Shown: in pieces, positions 4,406 through 7,568 of the stretch
Layout of the letters: every line of letters starts with the position of its first letter
How positions within the stretch are numbered: position 1 is the stretch's first letter
Assembly (NCBI GenBank): GCA_005881085.1
Contig: VBGU01000122.1
Coordinates: 1-7,568, forward strand
Source of the DNA: Chloroflexota bacterium
GTDB lineage: Bacteria > Chloroflexota > Limnocylindria > P2-11E
Reading direction: 5' to 3'
DNA: 7,568 bases
The notes under the pieces: generated by a model
Databases searched by the model: none
What the model was told of the DNA's origin: nothing
The model's input: the letters and a program-made list of their open reading frames with translations, nothing else
Program-made: the position numbers and the translations under genes

Positions 4406-6417
4406 TATCCCGCCGGTTGGAGCACCGGGAGCATCGGGCGACCGGCCGCGTCCACACCGACGGACTCGGCGAATTGGCTCTGGTAGAGGTCGTAGTAGAA
4501 GCCCCGCTTGCGCAGGAGCTCGTCATGGTCGCCCTGCTCCACGATCCGGCCGCCGTCCATGACGACGATGTTGTCCGCGTTGCGGATCGTCGAGAGGCGG
4601 TGGGCGATGACGAAGGACGTTCGGCCATGACGGAGCCGCGCCATCGCTTGCTGGATGAGCACCTCGGTGCGTGTGTCGACGTTGCTCGTCGCTTCGTCGA
4701 GGATGAGGACGCTCGGATCGGCCAGGAACGCGCGGGCGATGGTGATCAGCTGCCGCTGGCCAGCCGAGATGTTCGACGCTTCCTCTTCGAGCATGGCGTC
4801 GTACCCCTCGGGGAGCGTGCGCACGAACGAATCGACGTGCGCGGCCGTCGCGGCGGCGACGATCTCGTCCAGCGAGGCGCCTTCCTTTCCGTATGCGATG
4901 TTGTCGCGGATCGTGCCGGCGAAGAGCCAGCTGTCCTGGAGCACCATGCCGAATGCGCGCCGCACCGCGTCCCGCGGGAGCTCGCGCGTGTCCACGCCAT
5001 CAAGGCGGATCGAACCGCCGTCGATGTCGTAGAAGCGCATGAGCAGGTTCACAATCGTGGTCTTCCCGGCGCCGGTCGGACCGACGATCGCGACCGTCTT
5101 TCCCGGGCGTACGTCAAGAGAGAAGTCCTCGATGAGCGGTTTGTCGGGCAGGTAGCGGAAGGAGACTTCGTCGAACTCGACATGACCGCTTATACCCTTG
5201 GGCGCCGTCGCGGACACACGGTCCGGCGTCTCTTCCGGCGCGCCCAGGAACTCGAAGACGCGCTCCGCGGACGCGAGCCCCGACTGGAGAAGGTTCGCCT
5301 GCGAGGCGATCTGCAGGAGCGGCATGCTGAACTGCCGCGAGTAGGCGATGAATGCCGTCACGTCCCCGAGGCTCATCGCGCCGGACGCGACGCGGTACCC
5401 GCCGATGACCGCGACGCCGACGTAGTTCAGGTTCGAGAGGAACTGTATCGCCGGCTGGATGATCCCAGACAGGAACTGCGCGCGGAAGCTCGCGCGGTAG
5501 AGCCGTTCGTTCTGGGTGTTGAACTGCTCGATCGCGCTTGCGCGGCGCCCGAAGACCTGCACGAGCGCGTGCCCGCTGTGCATCTGCTCGACGTGCCCGT
5601 TCAGCGCGCCGGTCTCCGCCCACTGCGCGACGAACTCCTTCTGCGAGCGCCCGGCGATCACGATCGTGACGGCGAAGGACAGCGGGATCGTGAGGATCGA
5701 GATCAATGCGAGCAGCGGGCTGATCCACAGCATCATCCCGAGCACGCCGATCACAGTGAGTACCGACGTGAGCAGCTGGGAAAGGCCCTGCTGAAGGGTG
5801 GTCGCGATGTTGTCGACGTCGTTCGTCACGCGGCTCAAAAGATCGCCGTGCGCGTGGCTATCGAAGTACCGTAGCGGCAGCCGTGCGAGCTTCTCCTCGA
5901 CCTCGCGCCGCAGCCCGTACACGGTGCGCTGCGCAACGCCGGCCATGAGGTACGCCTGCGCCCACGAGAGGAGCGACGCGAGGACGTACACGAGCACCGC
6001 GAGCGCGAGGATCTGGGCAAGCGCCGTGAAATCGATGCCCACGCCGGGGACCGCGTTGGTGCCGGAGAGCAGGTCGGCGAGCTGACCCTGGCCGCGGGCT
6101 CGAAGCGACTCGATCACCTGCTCCTTCGGCACCCCCGCAGGAAGAGATTTGCCGATAACGCCGTCGAAGATGACATTCATGGCGTTCCCGGTGATCTTCG
6201 GGCCAATGACGCTGAAGGCGACGCTGAGCGAGCCGAGCACGACGACGACGGCAAGCACCGCCCTCTCCGAACGAAGGCGCGCGAGCAGCTTCCCCAGCGT
6301 GCCGCGGAAATCCTTCGACCGCTCGACCGGGGCGCTGAGCCCCATGAAGGGGCCACCGCGCTGGCCTGCCTGCGGTCGCCCGCCGGGGCCACCACGGGGT
6401 GCCCCGCCCATCATCAT
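4405..6417 (-). CDS. ABC exporter half-transporter, consensus-site subunit
   Basis: This is a type IV (MsbA/TM288-like) ABC half-transporter with an N-terminal six-helix membrane domain (about 50-380) fused to an ATPase domain (about 412-645); 670 aa. Walker A is GPTGAGKTT (446-454), Q-loop Gln494, Walker B LILDE with catalytic Glu575, and switch His606 in AHRLST, all consensus. The signature is ISAGQ (550-554) instead of LSGGQ, typical of the subunit that supplies the altered signature to a heterodimer's degenerate site. The first 35 residues are Gly/Pro/Arg-rich and of low complexity, starting MMMGG. The start overlaps the upstream partner's stop by 4 bp (ATGA), indicating coupled, roughly equal synthesis. 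It probably exports drugs, lipids or peptides; the substrate cannot be told from sequence. The gene ends 18 bp from smpB, convergently. Confidence 0.95.
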   Translation of the reverse strand: MMMGGAPRGGPGGRPQAGQRGGPFMGLSAPVERSKDFRGTLGKLLARLRSERAVLAVVVVLGSLSVAFSVIGPKITGNAMNVIFDGVIGKSLPAGVPKEQVIESLRARGQGQLADLLSGTNAVPGVGIDFTALAQILALAVLVYVLASLLSWAQAYLMAGVAQRTVYGLRREVEEKLARLPLRYFDSHAHGDLLSRVTNDVDNIATTLQQGLSQLLTSVLTVIGVLGMMLWISPLLALISILTIPLSFAVTIVIAGRSQKEFVAQWAETGALNGHVEQMHSGHALVQVFGRRASAIEQFNTQNERLYRASFRAQFLSGIIQPAIQFLSNLNYVGVAVIGGYRVASGAMSLGDVTAFIAYSRQFSMPLLQIASQANLLQSGLASAERVFEFLGAPEETPDRVSATAPKGISGHVEFDEVSFRYLPDKPLIEDFSLDVRPGKTVAIVGPTGAGKTTIVNLLMRFYDIDGGSIRLDGVDTRELPRDAVRRAFGMVLQDSWLFAGTIRDNIAYGKEGASLDEIVAAATAAHVDSFVRTLPEGYDAMLEEEASNISAGQRQLITIARAFLADPSVLILDEATSNVDTRTEVLIQQAMARLRHGRTSFVIAHRLSTIRNADNIVVMDGGRIVEQGDHDELLRKRGFYYDLYQSQFAESVGVDAAGRPMLPVLQPAG

Positions 6418-7568
6418 GCCGCGGCCGCCCCGAGCTGCGATTCGACGATCTCGCGATATTCCGCGCTGCTCCGCATGAGCTCGTCGTGCGTGCCGCTTCC
6501 TACGACACGTCCTTCGTCGAGCACGACGATGTGATCGGCGTGCAGGATCGTGCTGACACGCTGCGCGACGATGAGCACCGACGCGTCACCGGTCTCGCCT
6601 CTGAGCGCCATACGCAGACGCGCGTCCGTACCGGCGTCGAGCGCGGAGAAGCAGTCATCGAAGAGGTAGATGGCGGGGCGTTTGGTGATCGCGCGCGCGA
6701 TCGCGAGGCGTTGCCGCTGTCCGCCCGAGACGTTCGTGCCGCCCTGGTCGATCGGCGCCTCGAGCTGGCCGGGCATCGAGGCGACGAAATCGCGCGCTTG
6801 CGCCACCTCGAGCGCATGCCAGAGCTGCGCGTCGCTGGCGTTTTCGTTGCCGAAGCGGAGGTTCTGCGCCACCGTGCCTTTGAACAGATACGCGGTCTGC
6901 GGCACAAGCCCGATGCGTCCCCAGAGGCCTTCGAGCGCTTGTTCGCGCACGTCGACGCCGTCGACCAGTACGGCGCCGGAGGTCACGTCGAAGGCGCGCG
7001 TCACGAGATTCACCACCGTGCTCTTCCCGGAGCCGGTGCCGCCGATGATCGCCGTGGTGCGCCCGGGTCGCGCCTCGAAGGTCAAGCCGTGCAGCACGGG
7101 ACGCTCGCCGTGCGGGTACGCGAACGTGACATCGGCGAACGCGACAAGGCCTCTGACCCGCTCCGGCGCGATCGGGCGGAGCGGCTCGGTGATCGACGAG
7201 TTCGTGTCGAGCACTTGGGCGATCCGCTGCGCGCTCGCCTCGGCCCGCGGGATCAGGATCACCATGAAGACCGCGGTCATCACCGCGAAGAGGATCTGCA
7301 TGATGTACTGCAGGAACGCGGTCAGGTTGCCGATCGGCATGTCGCCGCGGTCGACGAGCCCGGCGCCGAACCAGAGGATCGCGACCGTGGAGAGGTTCAT
7401 GATCACGAGAAGGGCCGGGAACGCGACGGCAAAGATGCGGTTCACGCGAAGCGACGTTGCCGTGAGGTCCGCGTTCGCCGTCTCGAAGCGTGCGCGCTCG
7501 GATCCAACGCGAATGAAGGCGCGGACCACGCGCACTCCGGTGATCTGCTCCCGCAGCACCTGGGTGAT
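6414..7568 (-). CDS. ABC exporter half-transporter, degenerate-site subunit (5' end outside window)
   Basis: This is the first gene of the exporter pair. The frame is open to the window edge, so the N-terminal membrane helices are missing. The visible part starts in the cytoplasmic loop VLREQITGVRVVRAF, continues through two hydrophobic segments (around AVAFPALLVIMNLSTVAILW and QILFAVMTAVFMVILI), and ends with the ATPase domain. Walker A GGTGSGKST (7017-7043) and signature VSGGQ are consensus. In Walker B (YLFDD) the catalytic Glu is Asp (codon 6654-6656), and the switch His is Gln (codon 6561-6563, VAQRVST). These two substitutions define the non-hydrolysing site of heterodimeric exporters such as TM287/288, LmrCD and BmrCD. 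With the downstream partner it should form one complete heterodimer. The GTG at 7557-7559 is an internal Val codon, not the start. Confidence 0.94.
   Translation of the reverse strand: MTQVLREQITGVRVVRAFIRVGSERARFETANADLTATSLRVNRIFAVAFPALLVIMNLSTVAILWFGAGLVDRGDMPIGNLTAFLQYIMQILFAVMTAVFMVILIPRAEASAQRIAQVLDTNSSITEPLRPIAPERVRGLVAFADVTFAYPHGERPVLHGLTFEARPGRTTAIIGGTGSGKSTVVNLVTRAFDVTSGAVLVDGVDVREQALEGLWGRIGLVPQTAYLFKGTVAQNLRFGNENASDAQLWHALEVAQARDFVASMPGQLEAPIDQGGTNVSGGQRQRLAIARAITKRPAIYLFDDCFSALDAGTDARLRMALRGETGDASVLIVAQRVSTILHADHIVVLDEGRVVGSGTHDELMRSSAEYREIVESQLGAAAA

Noticed and set aside
4393..5874. 493-codon plus-strand ORF antisense to the ABC transporter
   Set aside because: It is a shadow of the minus-strand gene in high-GC DNA: composition rich in Arg, Asp and Glu with no recognisable domain, while the opposite frame encodes a complete ABC exporter.

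Overview
This 7.6 kb window comes from a high-GC bacterium with strong G/C bias at third codon positions. It looks like ordinary chromosomal housekeeping DNA, with no phage, transposon, CRISPR or integron signals. The order gyrA, ftsE, ftsX, coiled-coil M23 peptidase, smpB recalls the ftsEX-smpB neighbourhood of Actinobacteria and related Gram-positive-like phyla such as Chloroflexota. I cannot fix the phylum from this sequence, and Chloroflexota-like is only a low-confidence guess.

Layout. Bases 2-487 (+) are the 3' end of gyrA. After a 133-bp gap comes a tight division operon (+): ftsE (621-1331), ftsX (1328-2218) and a secreted coiled-coil M23 peptidase (2215-3597), joined by two 4-bp stop/start overlaps. 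FtsE and FtsX form a membrane ATPase that, in known systems, controls a periplasmic or extracellular murein hydrolase through its coiled coil. The third gene is the evident partner, and its metal-binding and catalytic residues appear intact. smpB (3886-4386, +), the tmRNA-binding trans-translation factor, follows after 288 bp. Convergent to it on the minus strand are two overlapping half-transporter genes (6414-7568, partial, and 4405-6417) that form a heterodimeric ABC exporter with one degenerate and one consensus catalytic site.

The most interesting part is the 288-bp gap between the M23 gene and smpB. It is not empty. It holds a promoter-like pair (TTGACG, 16 bp, TAGCAT at 3657-3684), a 12-base perfect complement to the 16S rRNA 3' tail (3697-3708), a region that can fold into a compact three-way junction (3735-3816), and a textbook Rho-independent terminator (3831-3865) with a 12-bp perfect stem, a GAGA tetraloop and a U tract. 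This reads as a self-contained transcription unit of about 175 nt, encoding a structured small RNA, a 28-codon micro-ORF, or both. I do not recognise it as a known family.

Several starts look non-canonical. smpB has a -10-like TAATCT seven bases before its ATG and no Shine-Dalgarno, suggesting a leaderless mRNA. ftsE may start at a CTG (651) behind a good Shine-Dalgarno rather than at the ATG at 621. The start of the M23 gene is unresolved.
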